A stretch of DNA of 64,000 bases from Alnus glutinosa (Eukaryota > Streptophyta > Magnoliopsida > Fagales > Betulaceae), in the NCBI RefSeq assembly GCF_958979055.1, contig NC_084892.1, positions 23,524,001-23,588,000 of the forward strand, in the 5' to 3' direction. The stretch's first letter is position 1. The number at the start of each line of letters is the position of its first letter. Under the pieces are notes generated by a model. That model did not search any database and was not told the origin of the DNA. It saw nothing but the letters and a program-made list of their open reading frames with translations. The translations under genes were made by a program, and so were the position numbers. This document shows positions 44,078 through 55,057 of this stretch, in pieces.

Positions 44078-45397
44078 TTAGCGCTTTCCCAAGAAGCACG
44101 TCAGCTTACCGTCAGCTATATACTTCTCGATCATCTCCTTCAGGGCTATGCAAGTATTGGTCCAGTGGCCATACGAATCATGGTAGTGGCAATATTTGTG
44201 GCGATTATGAGGAAGCGGTCCGCCCTTTATTGGAGACGGATCTTTATAATCCGGATCCTTCCTGATCTCCATAAGAATTTCCCTAGCCGGGGCATTAACA
44301 GGCGTCTAGCTGTAATTTTCAACCCTCTTGACGGGCCTACGTTGGGTGAACTCCTTCCTCGGTGGGGCTGGCCTCTGTTTTTGCTTTCCTCCATCCACAA
44401 AGTTTCCTTTCGCGACTTCCTCTGTTTCTTGGAACGGCCGGAGGGTCTCTTCCTGATTCACGAACTCTTCTGCCCGATCGTAAAACTCTTGTAACCTCTC
44501 AGCCGGTCTCCTTGCCAAATCCACCATAAGGGCACCATCCTTCCTTATACCTTGATATATGGCACAGTGAATGAATTGTTCGTTCTGGCTTTCTGCAGCC
44601 AACCTCTCTTGGTTGAAGCGGAGCAGGTAACTTCTCAATGACTCCTGAGGGCCTTGCTTAATGGTCATTAACTGTTGAGCAGGCTTCTTTCGGACAATGC
44701 CGGCCATAAATTGAGACGCGAACTTCCTGGCGAGGCTTTCGAAGTTCGAGATCGAACGGGGTGGCGGAGTCCTGAACCACTCCCGAGCTCCCCCTGCCAA
44801 AGTAAGGGGAAAAGCTCGGCATGCAGCCTCGTCTGGCGTCGTGTGTAACACTGTGTGTGCGCGAAAACTCGCCAAATGTTCGATGGGGTCCCCCAATCCT
44901 GTATACACGGGTATTTCGGGCATTTTGAACTTACTTGGGAGTTGGCAGGACATTATCCAGTCAGTAAAGGGGGACACAGCGGTGGAGAACAAGCTATCAG
45001 CCAACAAGGCTTTCCCCTTAGCTCCCGCTTGAGCGGAACCCATCAAGTAGTCACACTGTTGCTCTAACTTAGTTAATTTCTGAGCCCACTCCTTTTTCAC
45101 CTTTTCATTCTTCCTCATAAGGTCGGCAAGCTCAGCATCACTATTGGACTCACTCTCACCTTCGACCGCTTCTTCCGAATGTCCACCTTCACGTTCGAGA
45201 TTCATCTGATCACCCTGTGACAAGTCTTCTTGAGTTTTTTGTCGCTCCGTGCGGTCTCGTTCCTGCAACTCCTTCTCGAGTTGCGCTACTTTCTCATTCA
45301 AGCGGACTATCTCCGCCTGGGGGTCATGTTAAGTCCCTGCTTCTTCACGCATATTTTCTTCAGTCATACTTCTTCGAGTTAACCGTGTACTCACCAT
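44078..45397 (-). pseudogene. gag of the Tat-like element
   Basis: The likely start is ATG at 45397 (MVSTRLTRRSM). A TAA at about 45329 breaks the same frame, which then continues with a coiled-coil start (NEKVAQLEKELQERDR). The gag core follows (FKMPEIPVYTGLGDPIEHLA, CRAFPLTLAGGAREWF, KFASQFMAGIVRKKPAQQLM). A TAG at about 44303 precedes a short zinc-knuckle-like part (CHYHDSYGHWTNTC). The whole gag-protease region is one reading frame with isolated stops. Confidence 0.85.
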
Positions 45398-45447
45398 AGA
45401 AGGTTCCAAGTATGCTTGAATTCGCGGGAACACGTGACCACGTAGTT

Positions 45448-45466
45448 CCCACAGACGACGCCAAAG
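45448..45466 (-). promoter_or_regulatory. Primer-binding region of the Tat-like element
   Basis: Directly after the 5' LTR the minus strand reads CTTTGGCGTCGTCTGTGGG. A TTTGGCGCC(G)TCTGTGG motif at this position is usual in Tat/Athila-type gypsy elements. The primer tRNA is not assigned. Confidence 0.55.
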
Positions 45467-46024
45467 TGTTGATGCTAAATTTTTGGAATGTGACGTGTCC
45501 GCTTCTGATTGGTCTACGGACTCCGGATTGCTTGAGACAGTAAACCTCGAAGGGATTTCTTCAATTCCCTGCAAGACAAAGGACCGGCGGGGTTTCCCGG
45601 CCACGCCTTCTCCGACGATCAAGTTAGAAGGAATTTAACAAGAAGGAATTGATAGTTTTAAGAGATAAGAGTTTTTGCCAGTGTTCTTTTCTGTTCTCTT
45701 TTGGACCACCTTTTATCTGGTTATTCTTCTCATTTTCTTATCCGTACAGCCATTTATTACTCTGAGATGCTTATCTTTTCCTAATTAATCCTCTCCCGCG
45801 GACCCAGATGGTCATCTCCTGCTACAGCTCTTGCTTTCCCGAATGGCGGCGATTGACATCGAGTAGTAAGACAAGGGCTTTAAATGAGTTGATTCCCTCA
45901 TTTAAAGCCCCTGTTTAATGTTTGAATTCTCCTCTTCCTTCGTTTGGACCTACTCCGCTTATAGCCGTTGAACCCTACTCTGCTTCTGGAGTTTCCAACA
46001 GTGTTGTTGGGAATTTCCCTAACA
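45467..46024 (-). repeat. 5' LTR of the Tat-like element
   Basis: It is 558 bp, colinear with 31918-32475 without gaps. It begins TGTTGATGCTAAA and ends CCCTAACA on the plus strand. The flanking duplicate ATATG follows at 46025-46029. Confidence 0.95.
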
Positions 46025-46029
46025 ATATG

Positions 46030-46710
46030 AAAGGCAAGCAATCAGTGGTGAATGCTTGGTTGCAAAGTACGGACCTACCGTTACTAACTAAATGATGAAC
46101 TTCTCATTGCCCTAGAAGTTCAAAGTATCCCAGGTGAAGCTGTATGATGGATTGAAGGATCCAGCCGAGCACCTCGAGATGTCGAGGGCTCACATAATCT
46201 TGAATGGGATGCTGGGTGAAATGGCCTACCGAGCCTTTCCCCTTACCTTGGTAGGGTCGGCGAGGTAGTGGTTTCGTAACCCTACCGCTTGAATCTGTAG
46301 GGAGCTTCAAAGATTTGAGAAGACTATTTCGAACCCCGTTTATGGCTTAGCAAAAGCACAAAAAGCTGCCATCCTACCTGTTGATAGTGAAGCAGCGGGA
46401 AACTGAGTCCTTCAAGGACTCTAACCCTCACCCTAAAAAGAGAATAACCTCCTGACATGAGGAAACAAAGAACCTTGCCTTGGGCATGACCCGGCAAGGA
46501 ATAATTATTGACAAGTTTGTCAACATCATAACAAGACCAGCGCAATCTGCTAGGTACCCTTACATACAAAGGTCCCGACTAGGAACATAATAGCGGAAAC
46601 TTCATCCTCAATATTGAAGGACAGAGATTACGTACTCCAATCACGAATACACAGAAAATTCCTGATGCTCGACTAGTTGGACAAGTCAGCCATGAGAATC
46701 GGAGAGTAAC
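46030..46710 (+). pseudogene. gag remnant of the outer element, C-terminal part
   Basis: It continues the gag that is cut at 31917. FKVSQVKLYDGLKDPAEHLE, MAYRAFPLTLVGSAR and WFRNP match the retrotransposon gag core in the same order as in the nested element (45301-44306). Stops occur at about 46267 and 46290. No protease or RT follows before the 3' LTR at 46711. Confidence 0.75.
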
Positions 46711-47198
46711 TATGGGAAATAAATCCCATTGTGAGTTCCACTCAATCAGCTCCTACATAGAATATAATAATCAAGCCAGCAAAGAGAAATTAATTAAGAT
46801 ATTCTCCTCATGGAAACACAACATTTATGTGGTAACTAGCGTAATATTTACATTCAAGGAAAACATTCTTACCGTATCTGTTAGAATCCCCTTTAATGAG
46901 GAACACAAATCCCCATATTTATTGGATTATGATATTTTATTGATATTCAATATCCTCGACTACATAGAGTTCTATAAAGAATCAGCTACAGAAACCCTTA
47001 TAAAAAGGAATCAAGGCATCAAATAAAATGGATTATGGATCTCCCAATAAAGCCCTAGTTTATTCTTTTATTTCACTCAAAATATCATGCTAACTTAGGC
47101 ATAAGAGCTTAGCTCACACTGGCATGCTCCTTTGCTTACATCCTTTCATTTTGCAGGTGAGGGCCTCGGTGTTCACTTACTAGAAAACTGCATCAACA
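46711..47198 (+). repeat. 3' LTR of the outer element
   Basis: It is 488 bp and begins TATGGGAAATAAATCCCATT. It ends GCATCAACA, followed by the target duplicate CTATC at 47199-47203. Compared with 30907-31385 there are dozens of substitutions and several indels. Confidence 0.88.
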
Positions 47199-47519
47199 CT
47201 ATCCTATATACTTGAAAAGATTTGTTCATATATATAATAAAAGACTACTAATATAAACCACATTTTTATCCTACTAGTATTTTACAATATTGAAATAGCA
47301 ATGTCAAACCATTTTTAGATTGGTTGTTGTTAAGAAAAAAAAAAAAAGAAAAAAAAAAAAAAGAGAAGAAGTAAAAGAAGAAGATGAATAAGCAATGCCA
47401 CGTCAACATAGCAAAATAATGATAAGATAAAAATAATGTTTAGGGCATGTTTAGATTCCCTTGTTTTCAACCCAATTCATTTTTCTTTTTTTTTTTTGCT
47501 TATAGGTGGGTCAAATTTG

Positions 47520-48482
47520 TTTTTATTGGGTCTCATTCAACTTGTGTGGTGGTCGAAGTGCTGCCATCTGTCGTTTATTTGGGTGTGATATGACATATGA
47601 GGGACAATAGATGAGGTTGTGGTGGTGGAGAGACAACTCCTGGTTGACGTGGTCTCTCCATCGTGTGTTGTAACACCTCGGTTCCATATTGGGAAAAGAT
47701 GAATAGCTCACATAGAGTGGGTGATTTATAAAAATAGTCATGAGTGCTAAGTCCCACATTGCCTAGTTATTAGAAGAAACTAGGTTTTATAAGAAATTTT
47801 AAGGGAACTCCAAATTGACTAGTCCTTTTGGGGTGATAGCACAGATGTGGCTAACGCTTTTTCCTAGATCGTTACAAATGGTATCAGAGCCACCTTATAA
47901 CGTCATGTGGTACTGGAGCACTGCATGGCGTGGCCGTGACGGGGACGTCAGGAGTTTAAGGGGGGAGTTTATAACACTCCGATCCCATATTGAGAAGAGA
48001 TGAATAGTTCACATAGAGTGAGTGATTTATAAGAGATAGATGAGTGCTAATTAAGTTCCACATTGCCTAGTTACTATGTGAAACTGGGCTTTATAATGGA
48101 TTCTAGGGAAGCTTCAAATTGACTAGTCTTTTTGAGGTGATAGTGCAAATGTGACTAGCGCTTTTTTCAAGGTCGTTACATGTGTTGTGGGTTTCAAGTA
48201 AATCGGTCAGCTTTCATGGGGCTGTGGGCTAAAGGTGTGGTGGTTCAGTGCCCAGCGACAAGTTTGGGATGCCTAAAATGCTTGGGTGGCGCAAACCGTG
48301 TGATGGGTTCTGTCTTGATTGTTGGCTAGGAGTCTAGGACACGGGCTGGACATGGGTCTTGAATGGCGGCGACCGAGGCTTTGCTCAGTTGTTGGGTCGG
48401 ATGGATGATGTGGTCGTGTGGGATCTTCTCTTTGTATTCAAAGAATACATTATCTATTTATCCCAAAAAAAAAAAAAAAAAA
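47520..48482 (+). mobile_element. Retroposon fragment with A tail, carrying a TRIM
   Basis: Mixed-composition sequence on both sides of the TRIM (about 47520-47668 and 48186-48463) reads as one transcript-like piece ending in a 19-nt A run (48464-48482). The 3' part (GTGTGGGATCTTCTCTTTGT then a tail) resembles plant LINE 3' ends. No domain is recognised and the left border is uncertain. Confidence 0.45.
47669..48180 (+). mobile_element. TRIM (terminal-repeat retrotransposon in miniature)
   Basis: It is 512 bp. LTRs lie at 47669-47876 (TGTAACACCTCGG...TCGTTACA) and 47970-48180 (TATAACACTCCG...TCGTTACA), about 85% alike by eye. The target duplication TGTGT is at 47664-47668 and 48181-48185. 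Two bases after the first LTR the primer site TGGTATCAGAGC (47879-47890) is complementary to the 3' end of initiator tRNA-Met. A purine tract AAGGGGGGAG precedes the second LTR. The 93-bp interior codes for nothing. It is a complete TRIM layout. Confidence 0.92.
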
Positions 48483-49130
48483 CATTATCACCCAAACATA
48501 ATTAATTTTATTTAATTTAACTCATCTTTCCAAATATGTTTTTTCAATTCTGTTTTCTTTTCTTTAAAAACATTTAAATATAATTTTCAAACTTTTTTTT
48601 TTCTTTCTACCATTCACAAATTTAAAAACAGTAATTTTTTTGAAAAAAAAAATTAAAATAGCGTGAGGCATGTTTGGGTGACTTGTTATTTTTTAAATAT
48701 CAAATTCTAATAAGATTTTATTCAATTTTTTTTTTTTTTAATTTTGTCTCATATTTTTTAAACAATTCAAATATAATTTTAAAAACTAAATTCTCTTGAT
48801 ATTTGTAATTTTTTTAAAAAATCACAAACCCGGAGGAGATAAGTAGTTTTTAACCTTTTACACTCATACTAAAATGGTCAGTTAGACAGTAAGACTGTAA
48901 GGGACATATTTTATTCATGGTCAGTAAGAAACATATTGTTTTGTAATCAACAATGTATTATCCATTAAACTGAATTGGATGAGCCTAAAAATCGTCGTCT
49001 TGAAACTGCTAAATGGTATATGTTGGTTGGTTGTTTATGTAATAAATTGCACGAAGCGGGTGATCAGTCGCTTCAGTCCCTTTCTAATCACTCCATCGCC
49101 ATACCCACATCGTGGACTGTTATTCAAGTA
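48483..49130. other. AT-rich DNA upstream of UXS
   Basis: No gene was found. It includes inverted A/T-rich blocks around 48590-48740 and the likely distal promoter of UXS. No clear TATA box could be chosen. Confidence 0.5.
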
Positions 49131-49154
49131 AGAGGCCCCTTCGATCTTCATTCC

Positions 49155-49179
49155 CTCTCTCTCTCTCTCTCTCTCTCTC
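49155..49179 (+). repeat. (CT)n microsatellite in the UXS leader or promoter
   Basis: About 12 CT units end 105 bp before the UXS start codon. CT/GA tracts in this position are frequent in plant core promoters and leaders and can bind GAGA-binding factors. The role here is inferred. Confidence 0.7.
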
Positions 49180-49283
49180 AAAACGTAGAAGACAATCATA
49201 AATTTGAAAAACACAGCTTCAGGCTTTAGCCACTGCCTCACTGCCTGAACTTTCAGCTCTTGCTTCTTCAAATTCCCACAAGC

Positions 49284-52200
49284 ATGAAACAGTTGCACAA
49301 GCAGAGCGTGAACCACCGCCGAGACGAAGAGAACCCCTTAGGGTTAAGTTCAACCCCCCCATACTCGCCCAAAACCTTCAAGCATCCAAGATCGCTTCCT
49401 AGATCCCTCAGCTACCTCTTGAAAGAGCAGAGGCTTCTCTTCATCCTTGTCGGCATTCTCATCGGCTCCACATTCTTCATCCTCCAGCCTACCCTCTCCC
49501 ACCTCGGCCCATCTGAGCCCAATTCCTCCTCCTCCTCCTCCATCTCCATCCCACGCTTTTCCACCTCCTTGGCCCATCAAGACCAGGCCTCGGCCACATA
49601 CCCAAGGACTCACGCCAAGGTCGGGCGGGTCCCAGCCGGGATCGGACGGCGGAGATCGAGGATCGTGGTCACCGGTGGGGCGGGTTTCGTCGGCAGCCAC
49701 CTCGTTGACAAGCTTCTCGATAGAGGGGACGATGTCATCGTCATTGACAATTTCTTCACCGGTAGGAAGGAGAACTTGGTGCACCGATTTGGGGACCCCA
49801 GGTTCGAGCTCATCCGACACGACGTCGTCGAGCCGATTCTTCTGGAGGCGGATCAGATCTACCACTTGGCTTGCCCTGCCTCGCCGGTTCATTACAAGTA
49901 TAATCCCGTCAAGACCATCATATCCTTCTCAAATTTCTTCACAGTTGTTTTAATCTTTTTATGATTAGGAGTTTGGGTTTGGTTTATTGTATTGAATTTG
50001 CAATCATTTCGAGGTCCTTGACTCCATGATTACAAGACTAATGTGATGGGTACCCTGAATATGTTGGGTCTGGCCAAGAGAATTGGAGCGAGGTTTTTGC
50101 TCACGAGTACGAGTGAGGTTTACGGAGACCCACTTGAGCATCCCCAGAAAGAGACTTATTGGGGAAACGTGAATCCGATAGGTGAGATGGTAGTTAAGTA
50201 GTGCCGCCAAGTCTTAGCTATGAATCTTCGTTGTTGTTGTTGTTGTTTAGTTTATGACGCATTGGTATTGTTTGGTATGTTTTTAACTTTTTATGCGACC
50301 TTGAAAATGGTTAGGTGAGAGGAGCTGCTACGATGAAGGAAAGCGGACAGCGGAAACCCTGACAATGGATTATCATCGAGGTGCAGGTGTTGAGGTAACC
50401 GATTCTGAGATTTTTGTATACATTTTAACGAAATTGATTAGGCATTAAGAAGTTGCACAACACTTATGTTAAGTTGTATTACTTAGTATGTTAATCTAGA
50501 TCTGCTTTATTATCCTTAGTATGAAGTCCAGAGATTAGAGAATACATGCATTTTGGATCATATGCACCACAACCCAATGGGAATACTATGAAAAACGCTC
50601 AAGGGCTCAGGGGACCCAAATTTTGAACGACAGTGTCCATACTTAATAAGTGAATGTATTAATATCAACTTAATTATCTGTTTGTTCGCATATATTCAAC
50701 ATAATTGAAAGAGAAAGGGAAGAAAAAATCAATCAGAACTTTGGTTTTAGTCTTCAACAACAAAAGATCACGCTTTCAATGCTTAATAGCTGTTGCTTTT
50801 TAAGACACTGTTTCTGGATGTAATTATATGTTTTGAAGCTTTTGGTGACTGTTATGAAATCTATGAGTGCAGTTGCACCGACACACACAGACACAGAGAT
50901 AAACTCCAAGAATATGTGTGTTGACATATCTGTATTATGTTATGATATTAATATCGGTGATTCATAAGCTTGAACATTCTCAAGGTTGTGATTCACTTTC
51001 CAGTTCTTCTAATTGTTGCTAAATCCTATATTATATGATTCACTTTCCATTATGTCTCCAGGCATGAAGTTGGATCTGCTGTAGCATCTGAATGCTTTGC
51101 AGGTCCTTTATACTAAGCAAAGTTGTAAATAATGCTAATTGAAAGTGAGAGATGATTTAGTTGTAATATATTCTGTTTCAACTCTATATATGCAGTTGTC
51201 ACTCCTGCCATTCTGCTACATCTATATATAGATGATTGACCTGTGGAACTTATGATGGTGGGGTTTACTGTTTACAGGTTCGTATTGCTCGCATTTTTAA
51301 CACATATGGACCTCGTATGTGTTTAGATGATGGACGTGTTGTTAGCAATTTTGTTGCTCAGGTTATCATCTCTCAGCCTAATATCTTTTGTTGTTCTTAC
51401 ATGTTTATTTGACAACTACCAGAAAAATGAGATATTCCTGAATATCATTGATGGGGTTTTCTAATTATTATAGCCTTGTATTGCAGGCCATCCGCAAAGA
51501 GCCTTTGACAGTATATGGTGATGGGAAACAGACGCGAAGCTTCCAATATGTCACTGACTTGGTATGGCAGCTTTGTATATCAATGTATATGTCTCTTGAA
51601 ATTTCCTTATTTTCTGGGGGACTCTACTGGTGCACTAAAATATATTTTATGTTTTCCATCTTCTCCTCCGAACTTCAAACTGTAGTATTGGGCTCATGGA
51701 TGCAGCTTATATTCTATGCTGGCACAAAATTTCTATTGATCATGAGCCTATTTCAAAAATGATTTCACTTTTTGATGGAGATTTGTGTTCAATATTAGGC
51801 ATGAAACCGAAGCCTCAAAATAAGTTGTCTGAAGCTGCCAAATAAAAAGGTCGTCTTTAATGCCATCTTCTAGAACCTTTTGAAGTCTAGACACCCTTCA
51901 TGGATCTTGAAATACATGTAAATACCCAGATGCGTATCTTTGGGTGTGTGAATGTGTGTATTTAAGGCACAAGTACATAAGGCTCTCGTAAAGAAGATAT
52001 GGAAGTGGTAAAAAATAACTTGCTTAGGAAGCTAAACTAAGAAAACATAGCTTAAGAAGCCTCATATTGAAATGTTGAAAGATGCAAGAAAGGAACTTAA
52101 AATCGTTTTTAAATGACAGGTTGACGGACTGGTAGCATTAATGGAAAGCGAGCATGTGGGGCCTTTCAATATGGGTAACCCAGGGGAGTTCACTATGCTT

Positions 52201-53196
52201 GAGCTTGCAGAGGTTTGTCTTCCTTCAAAACTTCCTATTGTTTGTAATAAGGTCCTGTTTGGATCTCAGAAAAATGCTTTTAGATGTGGGATTTTTTTTT
52301 TTTTCTGAAGTATTCTTCTATTCTTTCCCTTCTGGGATCTGTTACGTGAATACGTAATAGATTTTGTAACGCGTCTTTCAACAGGAAAATAAGTTGGATC
52401 TAGATTTTTCTTCCTACCTATTTTGATAGATTGTTAAGTTATAAGGGAACCTAGATTTTAGATTCTGAGGGAACATAGATCTTTTAGATTCTAAGGGAAC
52501 CTAGACCTTTTCAAACACAAGGTTTGAGATTAATTTTGCATCCCTTTTATTATCACATTCAACTCTTTAAATAAAAAAAAACTAATGACTTGGAGAAGAT
52601 CACTCACAGATAGGTGATAACGTCTCCTACGAGAACTACAATGCTTTGGAGATAAGTCCTCTAGATACTAGGCTGGATATTGATCTATAGAACTCTCCTC
52701 CTAATCTATTTAATTAACAAAATCAATTGAAAGACAACTACTATGCACGTTAGTGCCCTACTTAAACGAAATAACAAACATTAAATAAAAGACTACAACT
52801 AGACATCATAGGGCTTCATCTAACAACTGACCAATAACAATTGAAAGACTACTACTCCCCTGCATGCAAACGTGACTTCATAACAGGATCCAACAATACA
52901 TGTGGTTTTTCTCTGCAAGTCTGTGTCTTGTGAGAGAGAGAGGGATTCTTTGGTTACATCAATAATCTGATATTTAACTTAACATACAGGTTGTAAAAGA
53001 AACAATTGATTCAAGTGCCACAATAGAATTCAGACCAAATACTGCTGATGATCCACATATGAGGAAACCGGATATAAGCAAAGCAAAGGAGCTGCTGAAC
53101 TGGGAGCCAAAAGTATCGCTTAGAGAGGGACTGCCGCGTATGGTGGGTGATTTCCGTAACCGTATTTTGAATGAAGACGAAGGAAAAGGTCTTTAA
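49284..53196 (+). CDS. UXS: UDP-glucuronate decarboxylase (UDP-xylose synthase), Golgi membrane type
   Basis: It converts UDP-glucuronate to UDP-xylose with bound NAD+, supplying xylose for cell-wall xylan and glycoproteins. Exons are 49284-49919, 50034-50181, 50315-50394, 51278-51361, 51487-51561, 52120-52212 and 52990-53196, giving 440 aa, close to the family length. The open frame extends to 49260, but the codon there is TTG and the first ATG is 49284. A cytosolic tail is followed by a membrane anchor (residues about 51-67, [17 protein letters not shown]). A Ser-rich stem comes next, so it is a type II Golgi form. The Rossmann loop [11 protein letters not shown] is at 130-140, with catalytic Tyr267 and Lys271 in YDEGK. 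Later blocks are [26 protein letters not shown] and [12 protein letters not shown]. Intron 1 is AT-AC, while introns 2-6 are GT-AG. The gene appears intact. Confidence 0.96.
49920..50033 (+). other. U12-type AT-AC intron of UXS
   Basis: Removing 49920-50033 (114 bp) restores the conserved [15 protein letters not shown] stretch exactly. No GT-AG choice does this. The donor ATATCCTT (49920-49927) is the U12 consensus. The branch site GTCCTTGACT (50014-50023) is close to TTCCTTRACY. Its A at 50021 lies 12 nt before the AC acceptor at 50032-50033. All three signals are diagnostic of the minor spliceosome. A donor this close to consensus suggests retention of an ancestral U12 intron. Confidence 0.95.
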
Positions 53197-54493
53197 ATGA
53201 AAATATAGAAAAACTGTCTTGTATAGTGTGAAGAAGTGCATCTCAGTATCTTGTTCATTCATTCCATTGTTATCACCCTTAGTTTTAAGTTACCTGGAAA
53301 TTCTAGCAACGTGCCACTGTTTTAGGAAGATGTACCCCTTGTTTTTTTCTACATTGTGTGCTTGGTCAGCCAAAAAAAGCCCACATTTTTCAAAGTTTTA
53401 GTCACATTTTTTTATTCCACCATTTGTGGGATCGAACTTTTGGTGGCGAAAGACTACTTAAGCAGCAGCTTATGTAGGATTATGTGTTTTTTTTTTTTTT
53501 AATAAAAAAAAATTATTTATTTATTTTTTTAAACTTCACTTCGTTACTTTTGTAATTTTTCCCTCCAAAGTTTAAAAATTCTCAATTTAATGTGTCAGAC
53601 TTTTAATTTTTTACAATTTCATCCCCGTTATAATGCTCTTTGTAAGTTTTATAAAATTATTCTTAAAATACAATTATTTATTTTTTAAAAAAATTAGGGT
53701 GTTTTAAGAATTTCTTACCTTTAGGATTTAATGAAAAATTCTTAAGGAGTGAGATTATAAATTTTTTCATACTGAATTGAAATTTTTTGAACTTTAAGAA
53801 GAGATTACAAGACTAATGAAACTATAAAGGAAAGTTACACTTTTTTTTGGGGGGGGGGGGGGGGGGAGTTGGAAGTATGGGTTTTATTTGGGTCAGTTTG
53901 GTGCAGTAGTGAACAATTTCGGTCTATAATCTCTCTGTCGTAGTAGTGGGACTATGGGCCCCGGTGGAGTCAGTTCGGCCCATACGTTCGCTGATTACTT
54001 GATAGACAGCACTCTTACGTGATTGGGCTGAGACAGGCAGGTCTACGCTAGTAAGGTAGGTAATCATTCAAGCTGAAATGAATATCTAAATTACCTAAGT
54101 TGAAATGAACCTTTAAGAAGTAGCTGTGCAGTCCATAAATCCAACGATAATTTAATTTTTTTTAAAAGAATAACAAAAAATGAAAAATGTGTACATTATT
54201 TAGCAAATCAATTAATGATAAAAAAAAAAAAATGGATCTTAATGGGCTATTAACAGCTCATTAGATTTTATAAATTTAATGGTGTATATATTATTGCATA
54301 ATGAATATATTGTCACGTTATTTATATTTTTAAATAATATAACATAATGTACGCCATTAGATTCATCAAAACAAAATCTTGACGATTTCATCCTTAAATG
54401 GCTAGCTTTCGTCTAGAGTAGCTTGGCTAGTGGGAGGGAGGGAGGGAGGGGGTTGTTGTAAAACTTGATTGGTTTGGATTTAGTTCCAAAATG
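53197..54493. other. 3' flank of UXS and intergenic DNA
   Basis: The first part (to about 53460) probably includes the UXS 3' UTR. A T-then-G homopolymer tract lies at 53841-53866. A purine (GGGA) repeat lies at 54432-54452. No gene was found. Confidence 0.55.
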
Positions 54494-54675
54494 GAGTAAT
54501 TCTAAACGTCATACCCATGTCCCTCTTGTGTCCCTCTAAAAATGATGTGGCTTTTAAAATTACCATGTGATCAAAATTCAATTTTGATCAATCACAAGCT
54601 CAATGGTGATTTTAAAAGCCACCTCATTTTTAGAGGGACACAAGAGGGACATGGGTATGACATGTAGCATTACTC
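54494..54675. mobile_element. MULE-type MITE, near-perfect hairpin
   Basis: It is 182 bp with arms of about 75 bp. The ends are GAGTAATTCTAAACGTCATA and, as reverse complement, GAGTAATGCTACATGTCATA. Both continue through CCATGTCCCTCTTGTGTCCC and TTTTAAAAT. The flanks GTTCCAAAATG and GTTCCAAATG are a 10-11-bp target duplication with one indel. It has no coding capacity. The transcript would fold into a long hairpin. Confidence 0.8.
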
Positions 54676-55057
54676 GTTCCAAATGTCAATATTGTTATAT
54701 TATGTTTGTAGCGTTAAGAAAGTTAATACACACGGAGAAAGAAAAATGCTACACCAACAATATTTTTCGTACGTGTTAGCATGTGAATGGAGGATATTAA
54801 TTTTTTTTTTTTTTTAGTGATTGACGTGGCTTTAATCACATTTTGACAAATGCTAACAAATTATAAAGAGTGGTAGGTGTAAGTTAAAAAAGAAGAAGAC
54901 GAAGAAGAAGAAAGAGATAAGGTAAAGAAAGTGACATACTTGTTTTTCCTAGTAAAAGATATGGAAAAGGAGAAAGGAGAAAAAGAAGGGTAAAGCAAGA
55001 ATCTTGTAAATTAGGAGTGGGCAGATCATTTTAATAGTCAATCTTGAAAGCTCTCTT
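54676..55057. other. Intergenic AT-rich DNA
   Basis: A purine-rich (GAA)n tract lies at 54890-54912. Nothing else was recognised. Confidence 0.5.

Larger units (their letters stand above)
31918..46024 (-). mobile_element. Tat-lineage-like Ty3/gypsy LTR retrotransposon, 14.1 kb, decayed
   Basis: The termini are intact. 558-bp LTRs lie at 31918-32475 and 45467-46024, both TGTT...AACA, flanked by the 5-bp duplication ATATG (31913-31917 and 46025-46029). The element runs on the minus strand as LTR, gag, protease, RT, RNase H, integrase, tandem repeats, an antisense gene, LTR. Gag-pro-RT-RH-INT order is Ty3/gypsy. An extra antisense gene plus tandem repeats between integrase and the 3' LTR is a known feature of the Tat lineage (Grande, Retand and relatives). 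I count 14 mismatches and no gaps between the LTRs (97.5%). Stops, frameshifts, an internal rearrangement and a solo LTR inside make it non-functional. Confidence 0.93.
30907..47198 (+). mobile_element. Outer LTR element with gag only (TR-GAG-like), split by a nested element
   Basis: The LTRs at 30907-31385 and 46711-47198 begin TGTAGGG / TATGGGA and end CAACA. They are flanked by the 5-bp duplication CTATC at 30902-30906 and 47199-47203. Without the nested element (31918-46024 plus one target copy) it is only about 2.2 kb. It has two LTRs of about 480 bp and about 1.2 kb of interior holding gag remnants and no pol. The LTRs are roughly 82-85% identical by eye, much more diverged than those of the nested element, which fits the order of insertion. 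The layout matches the small non-autonomous TR-GAG type. Confidence 0.88.

Noticed and set aside
47669..48180. Cassandra-type TRIM carrying 5S rRNA promoter sequence
   Set aside because: I do not see the 5S internal promoter blocks in the LTRs, so it is called only a TRIM.
49260..49283. Eight extra residues before the UXS start
   Set aside because: The frame begins at a TTG. ATG 49284 is the first true start codon.
49350..49953. Long open frames on both strands over UXS exon 1
   Set aside because: They are alternative frames of a GC-rich exon. The UXS frame is proven by conserved motifs and splicing.
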